From contig CALVLC010000033.1 in assembly GCA_944336335.1 (NCBI GenBank), positions 1-32,575 of the forward strand: a stretch of 32,575 bases of DNA, read 5' to 3'. This document shows positions 14,845 to 23,518 of this stretch, in pieces. The DNA comes from an uncultured Bacilli bacterium (GTDB lineage: Bacteria > Bacillota_I > Bacilli_A > RFN20 > CAG-826). Numbering within the stretch: position 1 is the first letter of the stretch; each line of letters begins with the position of its first letter. The notes beneath the pieces are model-generated. The model was given only the letters and a program-made list of their open reading frames with translations, was not told the DNA's origin and ran no database searches. A program made the translations under genes and the position numbers.

Positions 14845-17451
14845 ATGGAAAACGAAGAAAAGAAGACAGAAATTTCTGAAAATACAAACGAAAAAGAAGA
14901 AGAAATTAGAGAAGAAAACGCTCAACTTGAAGCTGGAATTGTACCTTCTTTAACAAACACCGAAATCGTTACTCAAGTTCAAGATTCTTTCTTGGATTAT
15001 GCAATGAGCGTTATTGTATCAAGAGCTCTTCCTGATGTTCGTGATGGTTTAAAGCCAGTTCATAGAAGAGTAATTTATGCAATGTATGATGCTGGTTATA
15101 CACCAAGTAAACCATTCGTTAAATCAGCAAAAATCGTTGGTGAAGTTATGGGTAAATATCACCCACACGGCGATAGTGCGATTTATCAAACTTTAGTCCG
15201 TCTTGCTCAACCATTCTCAATGAGATATTGCCTTGCAACAGGTCATGGTAACTTCGGTTCAATGGATGGCGATGAAGCTGCTGCTCCACGTTATACTGAA
15301 GCAAGAATGTCTAAAATCTCTTTAGAACTTGTTAAAGATATTAATTACAACACAGTTGATTTCGCTCCTAACTATGATGGTAGTTTAGAAGAGCCAACTG
15401 TTTTACCTGCTAGATTCCCAAATTTACTCGTAAACGGAAGTGATGGAATTGCTGTTGGTATGGCTACAAAAATGCCACCACACAACTTAAACGAAATCTG
15501 CGAAGGTATTAAATTTGTAGCACATAATCCAGAATGCACTATTGAAGAATTAATGAAAATTGTTAAAGCACCAGACTTTCCAACTGGTGGCATTATTTAT
15601 GGATTAGGCGGTGTTAGAGATGCATATTTAACTGGTAGAGGAACTTTTAGGTTAAGAGGCAAAACCGAAATTATTGAAAATCCTAACGGAAAATCAAAAA
15701 TTATCATTACTGAAATTCCTTACCAAGTTAATAAATCTACTTTAGTCGCTAAAATTGGCGAACTTGCTAGAGAAAAAGTTATTGATGGTATTACCTCAGT
15801 TAAAGATTTTTCAAAAACCGACGTTAGAATTGAAATCGAAACTAGAAGAGATGTTGTACCACAAGTTATTCTTAATCAATTATTTAAAAATACACAACTT
15901 GAAATTAGCTATGGAATCATCAACCTTTGTATTTTAAATGGTGTCCCTAGAGTTTTAGGTTTAAAAGAGTTAATTAATCAATACATCAATTTCCAAATTG
16001 AAATTGTTGAAAGAAGAACAAAATTCTTAAAAGCAAAAGATGAAGCTAGACAACATATTATTGAAGCTTTAATTAGAGTCCATGATTTATTAGATGTTAG
16101 TAAATTAGGCGGTAAAGAAAGTAGAGATGAATTTATCGATCTTGCAACTTCTTCACCAAACCAAGCAGTCTTAACTCAAAGACTCATGGAAAGATATGGA
16201 TTCTCTCAAGTTCAAGCTGAAGCTGTTGTTGCAATGACAATTGGTAGATTAACAGGTCTTGAAACACAAAAACTTCATGATGAATATGATGAATTAGCTA
16301 AAAATATTGAAAGATATATTTATATTCTTGAATCAAGAGAACATATGCTTGAAGTTGTTTTAAGCGAACTTGATGAAATTAAAGATAAATTCGGCGACGA
16401 AAGAAAGACACAAGTTTCAACCGCAATTTCTTCAATCGATGATGAAGATTTGATTCCAGAAGAAGACATCGTTATCACTTTAACAAATAAAGGATACATA
16501 AAACGTATGTCGACATCAGAATTTAAACTTCAAAATAGAGGCGGAACAGGTGTAAAAGGAATGAGTGTTTATAACGACGATGAAGTTATGATTGTTTTAT
16601 CATCAAAAACTCATACAGACATCTTATTCTTCACTAACCTTGGTCGAGTTTACAGAAAAAGAGGACATGAAATTCCTGAATTTAGTAGAACAGGCAAAGG
16701 TATCCCAGTCCTTAACTTATTAAATCTTGATAAAGAAGAAAAAGTTGTTGCTTTGATTAGTGCTGATGAATACGAAAATCACTATTTATTCTTTGCAACC
16801 GAACAAGGTATTGTTAAGAGAACAGATTTAAGTGAATTTAAACGTATTAATTGTAATGGTAAAAACGCTATTTCCTTTAAAGAAGGCGATAACTTATTAG
16901 ATGTTAGAGTCACAAATGGCTCAGCAAAAATCCTTCTTGCAAGCAACGATGGAAAACTTTGCATGTTTAATGAAGAAGACGTTAGAGCAATGGGAAGAAA
17001 TGCTGCTGGCGTTAGAGGCATGAAATTAAATAATGAAGATCGACTTATTGGTCTTTCTACTGATCAAACTGGTCACTTAGTATTTGCGCTTAGTGAAAAT
17101 GGTCTTGGTAAGCTTTCCGAAATTGACGATTATAGATTAACCAATAGAGGCGCAGGTGGCGTTATCACAATCAAGATTACTGAAAAAACCGGTAAACTCA
17201 TTGGCATGAAAGTTATTGAAGGAAACGAAGATTATCTTGTTATGACTAATAACGGTCAAGTTATTAGATCTCCAATTTCTCAAGTTAGACTCTGCGGTAG
17301 AAATTCTTCTGGTGTTAAAATTATCAATCTTAAAGAAGGTGAAAAAGTTTCAAGCTTTACGATTTTGCCTCATGAAGAACGTGTAGAAGAAAACACTGAA
17401 GCAAGCGAAGTAAAACCAGAAAGTGCAGAAATTGTACCACAAGCAGAATAA
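14845..17451 (+). CDS. gyrA: DNA gyrase subunit A
   Basis: 868 residues. About 30 extra, mostly acidic residues precede the standard QVQDSFLDYAMSVIVSRALPDVRDGLKPVHRR. The breakage-reunion domain has the catalytic Tyr in AAAPRYTEARM. The helix-4 region reads HPHGDSAIYQTLVRLAQPF: Ser is present at the E. coli S83 position (S111), but Q115 stands where most bacteria have Asp or Glu (E. coli D87). The C-terminal beta-pinwheel carries the GyrA box as QNRGGTGVKGM, which favours gyrase over topoisomerase IV ParC. An acidic tail closes the protein. GAGG (14834-14837) precedes the ATG by 7 bases. It follows gyrB by 18 bases. Confidence 0.97.
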   Translation: MENEEKKTEISENTNEKEEEIREENAQLEAGIVPSLTNTEIVTQVQDSFLDYAMSVIVSRALPDVRDGLKPVHRRVIYAMYDAGYTPSKPFVKSAKIVGEVMGKYHPHGDSAIYQTLVRLAQPFSMRYCLATGHGNFGSMDGDEAAAPRYTEARMSKISLELVKDINYNTVDFAPNYDGSLEEPTVLPARFPNLLVNGSDGIAVGMATKMPPHNLNEICEGIKFVAHNPECTIEELMKIVKAPDFPTGGIIYGLGGVRDAYLTGRGTFRLRGKTEIIENPNGKSKIIITEIPYQVNKSTLVAKIGELAREKVIDGITSVKDFSKTDVRIEIETRRDVVPQVILNQLFKNTQLEISYGIINLCILNGVPRVLGLKELINQYINFQIEIVERRTKFLKAKDEARQHIIEALIRVHDLLDVSKLGGKESRDEFIDLATSSPNQAVLTQRLMERYGFSQVQAEAVVAMTIGRLTGLETQKLHDEYDELAKNIERYIYILESREHMLEVVLSELDEIKDKFGDERKTQVSTAISSIDDEDLIPEEDIVITLTNKGYIKRMSTSEFKLQNRGGTGVKGMSVYNDDEVMIVLSSKTHTDILFFTNLGRVYRKRGHEIPEFSRTGKGIPVLNLLNLDKEEKVVALISADEYENHYLFFATEQGIVKRTDLSEFKRINCNGKNAISFKEGDNLLDVRVTNGSAKILLASNDGKLCMFNEEDVRAMGRNAAGVRGMKLNNEDRLIGLSTDQTGHLVFALSENGLGKLSEIDDYRLTNRGAGGVITIKITEKTGKLIGMKVIEGNEDYLVMTNNGQVIRSPISQVRLCGRNSSGVKIINLKEGEKVSSFTILPHEERVEENTEASEVKPESAEIVPQAE

Positions 17452-17480
17452 ACAAAAAGTAATTATTTTCTTAAAAAACC

Positions 17481-18509
17481 ATGCAAAAACCCAATATTTT
17501 AAATATTTATTTCTATGATAACATAAAAAATGATACCAATAATTTTGAGTCAAGCCAGCTTAGAAAGAATCTAAAAGCTTCGCTTGAACTCAACAATTAT
17601 AGATATCTTACAAACGCAATCGATGAAAGAATTGAAACAGTTTTTTATGTTAACTTTTCAGATTTAAATAAATTTAATTATTTTAGAGGTAAAGATTTTA
17701 AGAAAGTAACTTTTGCATTTTATGGTGAATTTGAAAATGATTTAAAAATACTTTCTTTTGACAAAACTTTAAAAGATCAATGCAATATTAAAGAAAGTTT
17801 TACAAAAACTTTATCAAATTATGATCTTGTTTTCGCTCCTTCTTTAGAGGCAAAACAACTTTTAATTGATAATGGAGTTACAACGAACATCGAAGTACTG
17901 CTTCCACCAATTAAAAGAACAAAATTTGAGCTTAAAGATAGTGAGTTATCAAAACTTGTTTATATCTATTTTCATATAGAAGAAAACAGCAAATACGCTT
18001 ATACAGTTTTAGATTCAAAAGACGAAAATGCTGCAAAAAGAGTTATTGAACTTGCTAGGATATTTTCTAACATGAAATTTATCGTGATAATTCCTGGTTA
18101 TCAGAAAAAAGAATCTCGAATTGTTAGCAAGTATTTTAAAAGATGTGCTCAAAATGTCTTCGTTTGTGATATCTTGAGTGAAGATATTTATGATTCATTA
18201 GTTTATAATGCAAGCGCATTTATCTTACTTAATTCTTTATATACAGCAAGCACTGAACTTTTAGAAGCTTATACTTGTGGAGTGCCTGTCCATTCTCTCT
18301 CAACAAGCGCATTTAAAGATATATTAATTGATAAAGAAAATTCATGTGTCTATAATGATTTCGATTCTTTTATAAATGGGTTTAATTTGTTTTTATCAGG
18401 CAAAACTCCTGATATGAAAGAAAAGCAGAAACTTTTCATGAAAGAAAATGATATTAAAGAAATTGGTAAAAGATTTGTCGAAATTTATCAAAAATATTTT
18501 GGAGAATAA
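17481..18509 (+). CDS. GT-B fold glycosyltransferase (family 4-like)
   Basis: 342 residues. The C-terminal half carries the donor-binding pattern of GT4 enzymes: SAFILLNSLYTASTELLEAYTCGVPVHSLSTSAFKDIL, with the E...E spacing around the sugar-nucleotide site. The middle contains DLVFAPSLEAKQLLIDNGV...VLLPPIKR, typical of the domain linker. The N-terminal half is divergent and lacks an obvious Gly-rich loop. No signal peptide or membrane segment is seen, so a cytosolic or membrane-surface enzyme is likely; lipid glycosylation is possible but the substrate cannot be read. It has no ribosome site, starts 29 bases after gyrA and ends 2 bases before serS. Confidence 0.75.
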   Translation: MQKPNILNIYFYDNIKNDTNNFESSQLRKNLKASLELNNYRYLTNAIDERIETVFYVNFSDLNKFNYFRGKDFKKVTFAFYGEFENDLKILSFDKTLKDQCNIKESFTKTLSNYDLVFAPSLEAKQLLIDNGVTTNIEVLLPPIKRTKFELKDSELSKLVYIYFHIEENSKYAYTVLDSKDENAAKRVIELARIFSNMKFIVIIPGYQKKESRIVSKYFKRCAQNVFVCDILSEDIYDSLVYNASAFILLNSLYTASTELLEAYTCGVPVHSLSTSAFKDILIDKENSCVYNDFDSFINGFNLFLSGKTPDMKEKQKLFMKENDIKEIGKRFVEIYQKYFGE

Positions 18510-18511
18510 AT

Positions 18512-19792
18512 ATGTTAGATATTAATTACATTATTGAAAACAAAGAACACGTTAAAGAACTTTTAAAAAGAAAGATGTACGAAGCTGATATTGATGGCCT
18601 CGTGAAAAACGTTGAAGAAAAAAGAAAGTTACAAAAAATAACCGAAGACAATAAAGCCGAACAAAATAAATTATCAAAATCCGTTCCACAAGCTAAAAAG
18701 GAAGGCGGAGACGTTAATGCTATTTTTGCTAAAGTTAAAGCTTTATCAGCAGAAAACAAAGAAAACGAAGAAAAACTTAAAGTTTTAGAAAGTCAAATTA
18801 ACGAAATTTTATATGCTTTACCAAATTTACCTGATGAAGATTTATTAGAAGGCGGTAAAGAAAATAATAAACCTATTTATTATTATAAAGATAAACCAGA
18901 ATTCAGCTTTAAAATCAAAAACCACGTTGAACTTGCTGAATCATTAGGTTTAATTGACTATGATAGAGCAGCAAAAGTTAGCGGTCATGGAACTTGGTTC
19001 TATACAAATTTAGGTGCAAGACTCGAATGGGCTCTTTTAAACTTCTTTATTAATGAACACATTAATGATGGTTTCGAATTTATGATGCCACCACACATTT
19101 TAAATTACGAAAGTGGCTTTACAGCTGGACAATTCCCTAAATTTGAAGGCGATGTTTTCGAACTTAAAGGCATGGATCCTGCTAAATTCTTACTTCCAAC
19201 TGCTGAAACAGCTCTTGTTAATTACTATAGAAATGAAATTTTAGATGGAAGTGAACTTCCTAAGAAATTCTTTGCTTATTCTCCTTGCTATAGAAAAGAA
19301 GCTGGATCATATCGTACAGAAGAAAGAGGTATGATTAGAGGATATCAATTCAATAAAGTTGAAATGTTTGAATATACTAAAGAAGATGAAAGCGATGCAG
19401 CATTTGAAGAATTATTAAGAAAAGCTAAATCGCTAGTTGAAAAACTTGGTTTACATTACAGAGTTTCAAAATTAGCTGCTGCTGATTGTTCACACTCAAT
19501 GGCAAGAACTTACGACATTGAAGTTTATTTACCATCAATTGGAATTTATAAAGAAGTTTCATCTGTATCTAACGCAAGAAGTTATCAAGCAAGAAGAGGC
19601 ATGATGAGATATAGAGGCGCAGACGGAAAACTTCATTATATGCATACACTTAATGGAAGTGGGCTTGCAACATCTAGAGTGTTCCCAGCAATTCTTGAAC
19701 AATTCCAACAAGAAGACGGTTCAGTTATCGTTCCAGAAGTATTAAGACCATATATGGGTGGAATTTCCGTAATTAAACCTATCAAAAAATAA
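18512..19792 (+). CDS. serS: Seryl-tRNA synthetase
   Basis: 426 residues, full-length class II synthetase. The N-terminal coiled-coil arm that holds the tRNA-Ser variable arm spans about 28-100 (Lys/Glu-rich, KRKLQKITEDNKAEQNKLSK). Serine and ATP site motifs: LLPTAETALVNYYRNEIL, motif 2 FSPC-type YSPCYRKEAGSYRTEERG, motif 3 NGSGLATSRVFPAILEQFQ. GGAG (18501-18504) lies 7 bases before the ATG. It is 2 bases from the glycosyltransferase stop and is the last gene before the SRP RNA. Confidence 0.97.
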   Translation: MLDINYIIENKEHVKELLKRKMYEADIDGLVKNVEEKRKLQKITEDNKAEQNKLSKSVPQAKKEGGDVNAIFAKVKALSAENKENEEKLKVLESQINEILYALPNLPDEDLLEGGKENNKPIYYYKDKPEFSFKIKNHVELAESLGLIDYDRAAKVSGHGTWFYTNLGARLEWALLNFFINEHINDGFEFMMPPHILNYESGFTAGQFPKFEGDVFELKGMDPAKFLLPTAETALVNYYRNEILDGSELPKKFFAYSPCYRKEAGSYRTEERGMIRGYQFNKVEMFEYTKEDESDAAFEELLRKAKSLVEKLGLHYRVSKLAAADCSHSMARTYDIEVYLPSIGIYKEVSSVSNARSYQARRGMMRYRGADGKLHYMHTLNGSGLATSRVFPAILEQFQQEDGSVIVPEVLRPYMGGISVIKPIKK

Positions 19793-19802
19793 ATAAATCA
19801 AT

Positions 19803-19808
19803 TATAAT
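19803..19808 (+). promoter_or_regulatory. -10 element of the SRP RNA gene
   Basis: A perfect TATAAT ends 4 bases before the first base pair of the SRP RNA, a distance consistent with start at about 19813-19815. The -35 element is poor (TATCAA at 17-base spacing, inside the 3' end of serS). Confidence 0.5.
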
Positions 19809-19812
19809 TATT

Positions 19813-19895
19813 AAGCCGTTACGAGCAATCTTTTCGAACCAGGTCAGGATAGAAATATAGCAGCCTTAAGACTACGATTGTCTGTGTAACGGTTT
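19813..19895 (+). ncRNA. ffs: Signal recognition particle RNA, small 4.5S type
   Basis: About 83 bases. The apical domain contains the universally conserved ACCAGGUCAGG (19838-19848) and AGCAGCC (19859-19865) strands that bind Ffh, closed by AUA/UAU pairs and a GAAA tetraloop (19852-19855). The terminal stem pairs AAGCCGUUAC (19813-19822) with GUAACGGUUU (19886-19895). The following T-rich stretch (TTTTATTTTGCTTTT) lets this stem double as a terminator. It lacks the Alu domain of the long Bacillus form. Position between serS and tadA agrees with the scr-tadA neighbourhood of Bacilli. Confidence 0.95.
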
Positions 19896-19932
19896 TATTT
19901 TGCTTTTAAATATTTTGTTATAAAATTTTTAT

Positions 19933-20397
19933 ATGATTAAAACGTCCGATGAATATTATTTAAAGTTAGCTGTTAATGAAGCTAAAAAAGCTTATTTAAA
20001 TCAAGAGATACCTGTAGGAGCGGTCCTTGTTGATAATTTTACACATAAAGTTATCGCTAAAAGTTATAACAAAAAAGAAAAGAACCATGATGCTACAAGT
20101 CATGCTGAAATAAACGTTATTCGTAAAGCTTCCAAAACACTAAAAAATTGGCGTCTAGACAACTACACTCTTTATGTCACATTAGAACCTTGTTCAATGT
20201 GTACGAGCGCTATTTTACAATCTAGAATTTCTCGAGTTGTTTATATTTTAAATGAAGAAAATACTGGAGCTTGTGTTAGTAAGATTGACTTAACAAAAGT
20301 TTATCCAAGTAAAACAACGATTTTTAAAATGGATGACAAATATAACTATAAAGATTTATTAGAAGAATTTTTTAAAAATAAGCGTAGCGAAAATTAA
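19933..20397 (+). CDS. tadA: tRNA-specific adenosine deaminase (A34 to inosine)
   Basis: 154 residues. Zinc-dependent deaminase: HAE (H57, E59) and PCSMC (C87, C90) form the active site, preceded by IPVGAVLVD. It converts A34 of tRNA-Arg(ACG) to inosine. No ribosome site is seen before the ATG, and TATAAA at 19919-19924 is very close, as with dnaA. In Bacillus the next genes would be dnaX-yaaK-recR; here an AT-rich gap and an ABC transporter follow instead. Free cytosine deaminases share the fold but not this length and motif spacing. Confidence 0.94.
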   Translation: MIKTSDEYYLKLAVNEAKKAYLNQEIPVGAVLVDNFTHKVIAKSYNKKEKNHDATSHAEINVIRKASKTLKNWRLDNYTLYVTLEPCSMCTSAILQSRISRVVYILNEENTGACVSKIDLTKVYPSKTTIFKMDDKYNYKDLLEEFFKNKRSEN

Positions 20398-20494
20398 GAA
20401 TAAGTAGACTTTAAAAAACACGATAATTATCAAATAAATTTGCAAAACATGATTATTTTAATTAAAAATCAGTAAAATCAATTTCAAAAAAATC

Positions 20495-20524
20495 GTAATT
20501 TTTCCAACAAAAATTACTCTTTTT
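20495..20524 (+). terminator. Probable AT-rich terminator downstream of tadA
   Basis: A 9-bp perfect stem GTAATTTTT / AAAAATTAC (20495-20503, 20509-20517) around CCAAC is followed by TCTTTTTGAG. It is weak in GC, so moderate confidence. The remainder of the 313-base gap between tadA and the ABC gene (20398-20710) is very AT-rich and holds no gene I can support. Confidence 0.45.
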
Positions 20525-20639
20525 GAGTATTTAATAGTGAAAACATATTGTGTATTTGCTTTGAAAACTTTATTGCTTTTTCTGAGTTTGCTTTTATTTA
20601 AAAAAGAGGGAAGAAAGTAGACAGAGAAATGAAAAAAAC

Positions 20640-20683
20640 GTGAATCGAATTCACTTTAAAAAGAATGTCGTTTGCTCTAAAAT
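20640..20683 (+). promoter_or_regulatory. Candidate operator and promoter of the ABC/P-type ATPase unit
   Basis: A 15-base palindrome GTGAAT-CGA-ATTCAC (20640-20654) lies just upstream of a possible -10 TAAAAT (20678-20683); no good -35 is present at the right spacing. A TetR-family gene closes the same transcription unit, and such regulators bind palindromes of this size near their own promoters. The link is an inference. Confidence 0.3.
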
Positions 20684-20710
20684 TTTTATTGTTTGGATGG
20701 GTTGTTTGTT

Positions 20711-23518
20711 GTGCTGGAATTAAAAGATATTGTTAAAGATTATTTTGTTGATAAAGAAGCTTTTCGAGCTTTAAAAGGTATCAATTTATATTTTCCAAAA
20801 CAACAATTTTGCTCAATTTTAGGTCCTTCTGGATGTGGCAAAACAACAACGTTAAACATTATCGGAGGACTTGATCATTACACAAGTGGTGATCTTGTTA
20901 TCGAAGGCCAATCCACTAAAGAATATGGCGATAAAGATTGGGATAATTATCGTAATAAAAGAATTGGTTTTGTTTTTCAATCCTATAATTTGATTCCGCA
21001 ATTAAATATTGTCGAAAACGTTGCAATGTCTTTGACATTAAATGGTGTTTCAAGAAAAGAAAAGATCGAAAAAGCCAAAAAAGCTTTAACTATAGTTGGT
21101 TTAGAAAAAGCTTTTAACAAAAGACCTAATCAATTAAGTGGCGGACAAATGCAAAGAGTTGCAATTGCTCGTGCAATTATCAATGATCCTGAAATTATTT
21201 TGGCTGATGAGCCAACTGGCGCACTTGATTCTACAACTTCAATCCAAGTAATGGATATTTTAAAAGAGATATCTAAAGACCGCTTGGTCATCATGGTTAC
21301 ACATAATCAAGATTTAGCTTATCAATATTCTGACCGTATTATTAGATTTAAAGATGGTGAAGTTGAATCTGATACACGGACCAACGAAAAGATCAAAGAA
21401 GTCAAAAGTGCAGAAGATAAAATAATTCAAGCAAAGAGAGATGAAGAAGTTAAAGAACTCAAAATTATAGACGAATCAAAGAAAGTTAAGAAGGAGAAAA
21501 AACACAAAGAAAAGCTTAGTTCTATGGGTTTTTTCACAGCATTAAACCTTTCTTTTAAGAATTTGCTTACTAAAAAAGGTCGTACTATTATGACTAGTGT
21601 TGCTGGTTCTTTTGGGATTATTGGTGTCGCTCTCGTCCTTGCGGTTAATAATGGTTTTTCGCTTTGGATTAATCAAATGGAAGAAGAAACCGCTTCTCAA
21701 ATGCCACTTACAATATCTTCTTATAGTATTTCTTATGAAATAAACGAAGACTATGACCAAAACCCAGAATATAGTGATGAAGAATTTGTTTATCCATATA
21801 TGAGTAATATTGGTAAGCAAACCATTACTTATAATAACATCACTCAAAAATACATTAGCTATATCGATTATTTGAAAGAATCTACTGATTTAATTAATGA
21901 CTACGTTGTTAATTATGGTGATGAATATGCATTTAATTTAACAACTACGGATCCAAAAACTGGCGAAGCGTATTTAGTTCAAAATGGAACGTTTACATCA
22001 ATGACGAATGTCCTTTATTCAATCACCGGTTTACCTACAAATTATTTCCATGTTCTTTTTGGGCAAGAGGAATATATCACAGAATCATACGATATTATTG
22101 CTGGAGAATATCCAGATCCAAACGATATGACTGAAATGGTATTAATCGTTGATTCTAGAAATCAAATTCCACTTGAGGCACTTAAAGAATTAGGTTTTTA
22201 TCAAAATACCGATCAAGTTACAGAAGAAGTTGCTGAAGAAAACCCAATAACTTTTGATGAAATTTTAAATAAGAAGTATAAAGTCTTTACTAACTCTGAT
22301 TTTTACAACGAAAACTCAACCACCAATGCAAATGGAGACACGATTTATCACTACACAAACGATAATTTGCAAGGAACTTATGAGAATTCAGAGAAAGGCA
22401 TTGAACTTACTATTTCTGGTATTTTAAGGCCTAAAAAAGATAGTCCAATGACTTCAATGTCCGCTGGACTTGCTTACCAAAATTCCTTACAAGAATATTT
22501 GGTCCAAGAAAATCAAAAATCTCAAATTTATGACAACTTCATAAACAATATTTCCTGGAAAGAAGGAGCAAATAATTTAGAGTTTTTAAGCGATTTAAAT
22601 AATCTCTCAAGCGGTGAAAGTAATAGTGAAAATTTGATTAATTCATTAAATAATTTGTTCAATAAATATTTTGATTTTTATTCAGTTTTTACGGGGTTGT
22701 CAACTAATTCTGATGGAGAATCTTACACAATTGAAGATTATTTAGAATGGGCAAATACAATAGGTGCAGATCTTGTAACTACAGAAATGAAAGCTAATGG
22801 GATGGAATTGATTTTGCCTACCATTGAAGAAATTGCTGGCTACGTTTTAATGTCTAATTATAGGGATGCCTATCCTTTGGTTGCTTCATTATTGGCTTAT
22901 ATTAATTCTTATTCTAATATTCAAAGCTTAATTATTTTCCCAACAAGCTTATCTAATAAAACTCTTTTGATGGAGAGATTAGATGAATTTAACGTAATCG
23001 ACGCTTCAGGAGAAGATCCTCACCGCGCAAGTAGTGCTGGTGAACAAGTTCATTACACTGATATGGTCGGAACTTTAACTAGTTCACTTAATCAACTTAT
23101 TGACATTTTATCTATTGTTTTAATCGTATTTGCTTCTATTTCTTTAGTTGTTAGCTGTGTTATGACAGGTATTATAACTTATGTTAGCGTTATCGAAAGA
23201 ACTAAAGAAATTGGTATTTTAAGAGCTTTAGGCGCTAGAAAGAAAGACGTTGGTAGACTCTTTGAAGCCGAATGCGTTGTTATTGGATTTATAAGTGGCG
23301 GATTTGGCTGTTTGATTGCTTATATTGTTTGTTTCCCAATCAACGCTATATTAAACGCAATTTACCCAGATTATGGCATTGGAAATATCGCTGCTTTATC
23401 TTGGTCATCAGTTATTATTTTAATTGCTATCTCAATTTTGTTAACATTTATTAGTAGTCTTTTACCAGCAAGAGCTGCTGCAAAGAAAGATCCAGTTACA
23501 GCATTAAGGAGTGAATAA
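20711..23518 (+). CDS. MacB-type ABC transporter, ATPase fused to FtsX-like permease
   Basis: 935 residues from GTG 20711, chosen because (M)LELKDIVKDYF is the normal start of this family; the frame stays open to a TTG at 20693. The ATPase domain (1-225) has Walker A GPSGCGKTT (38-46), signature LSGGQMQR (142-149) and Walker B ILADEPTGALD (D166, E167). A charged Lys/Glu linker (about 225-275) joins one membrane helix (about 292-315), an extracellular domain of roughly 480 residues, then the FtsX block with three helices (about 799-918), the ERTKEIGILRALGA coupling segment, and the terminal LLPARAAAKKDPVTALRSE. Such type VII exporters move peptides, antibiotics or lipoproteins, or signal across the membrane; the substrate is unknown. 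The ATG at 20697 is out of frame. Confidence 0.9.
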   Translation: MLELKDIVKDYFVDKEAFRALKGINLYFPKQQFCSILGPSGCGKTTTLNIIGGLDHYTSGDLVIEGQSTKEYGDKDWDNYRNKRIGFVFQSYNLIPQLNIVENVAMSLTLNGVSRKEKIEKAKKALTIVGLEKAFNKRPNQLSGGQMQRVAIARAIINDPEIILADEPTGALDSTTSIQVMDILKEISKDRLVIMVTHNQDLAYQYSDRIIRFKDGEVESDTRTNEKIKEVKSAEDKIIQAKRDEEVKELKIIDESKKVKKEKKHKEKLSSMGFFTALNLSFKNLLTKKGRTIMTSVAGSFGIIGVALVLAVNNGFSLWINQMEEETASQMPLTISSYSISYEINEDYDQNPEYSDEEFVYPYMSNIGKQTITYNNITQKYISYIDYLKESTDLINDYVVNYGDEYAFNLTTTDPKTGEAYLVQNGTFTSMTNVLYSITGLPTNYFHVLFGQEEYITESYDIIAGEYPDPNDMTEMVLIVDSRNQIPLEALKELGFYQNTDQVTEEVAEENPITFDEILNKKYKVFTNSDFYNENSTTNANGDTIYHYTNDNLQGTYENSEKGIELTISGILRPKKDSPMTSMSAGLAYQNSLQEYLVQENQKSQIYDNFINNISWKEGANNLEFLSDLNNLSSGESNSENLINSLNNLFNKYFDFYSVFTGLSTNSDGESYTIEDYLEWANTIGADLVTTEMKANGMELILPTIEEIAGYVLMSNYRDAYPLVASLLAYINSYSNIQSLIIFPTSLSNKTLLMERLDEFNVIDASGEDPHRASSAGEQVHYTDMVGTLTSSLNQLIDILSIVLIVFASISLVVSCVMTGIITYVSVIERTKEIGILRALGARKKDVGRLFEAECVVIGFISGGFGCLIAYIVCFPINAILNAIYPDYGIGNIAALSWSSVIILIAISILLTFISSLLPARAAAKKDPVTALRSE

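Noticed and set aside
20693-20710. TTG start of the ABC transporter
   Set aside because: The family begins at the LELKDIVKDYF segment, which GTG 20711 supplies; the extra six residues have no counterpart.
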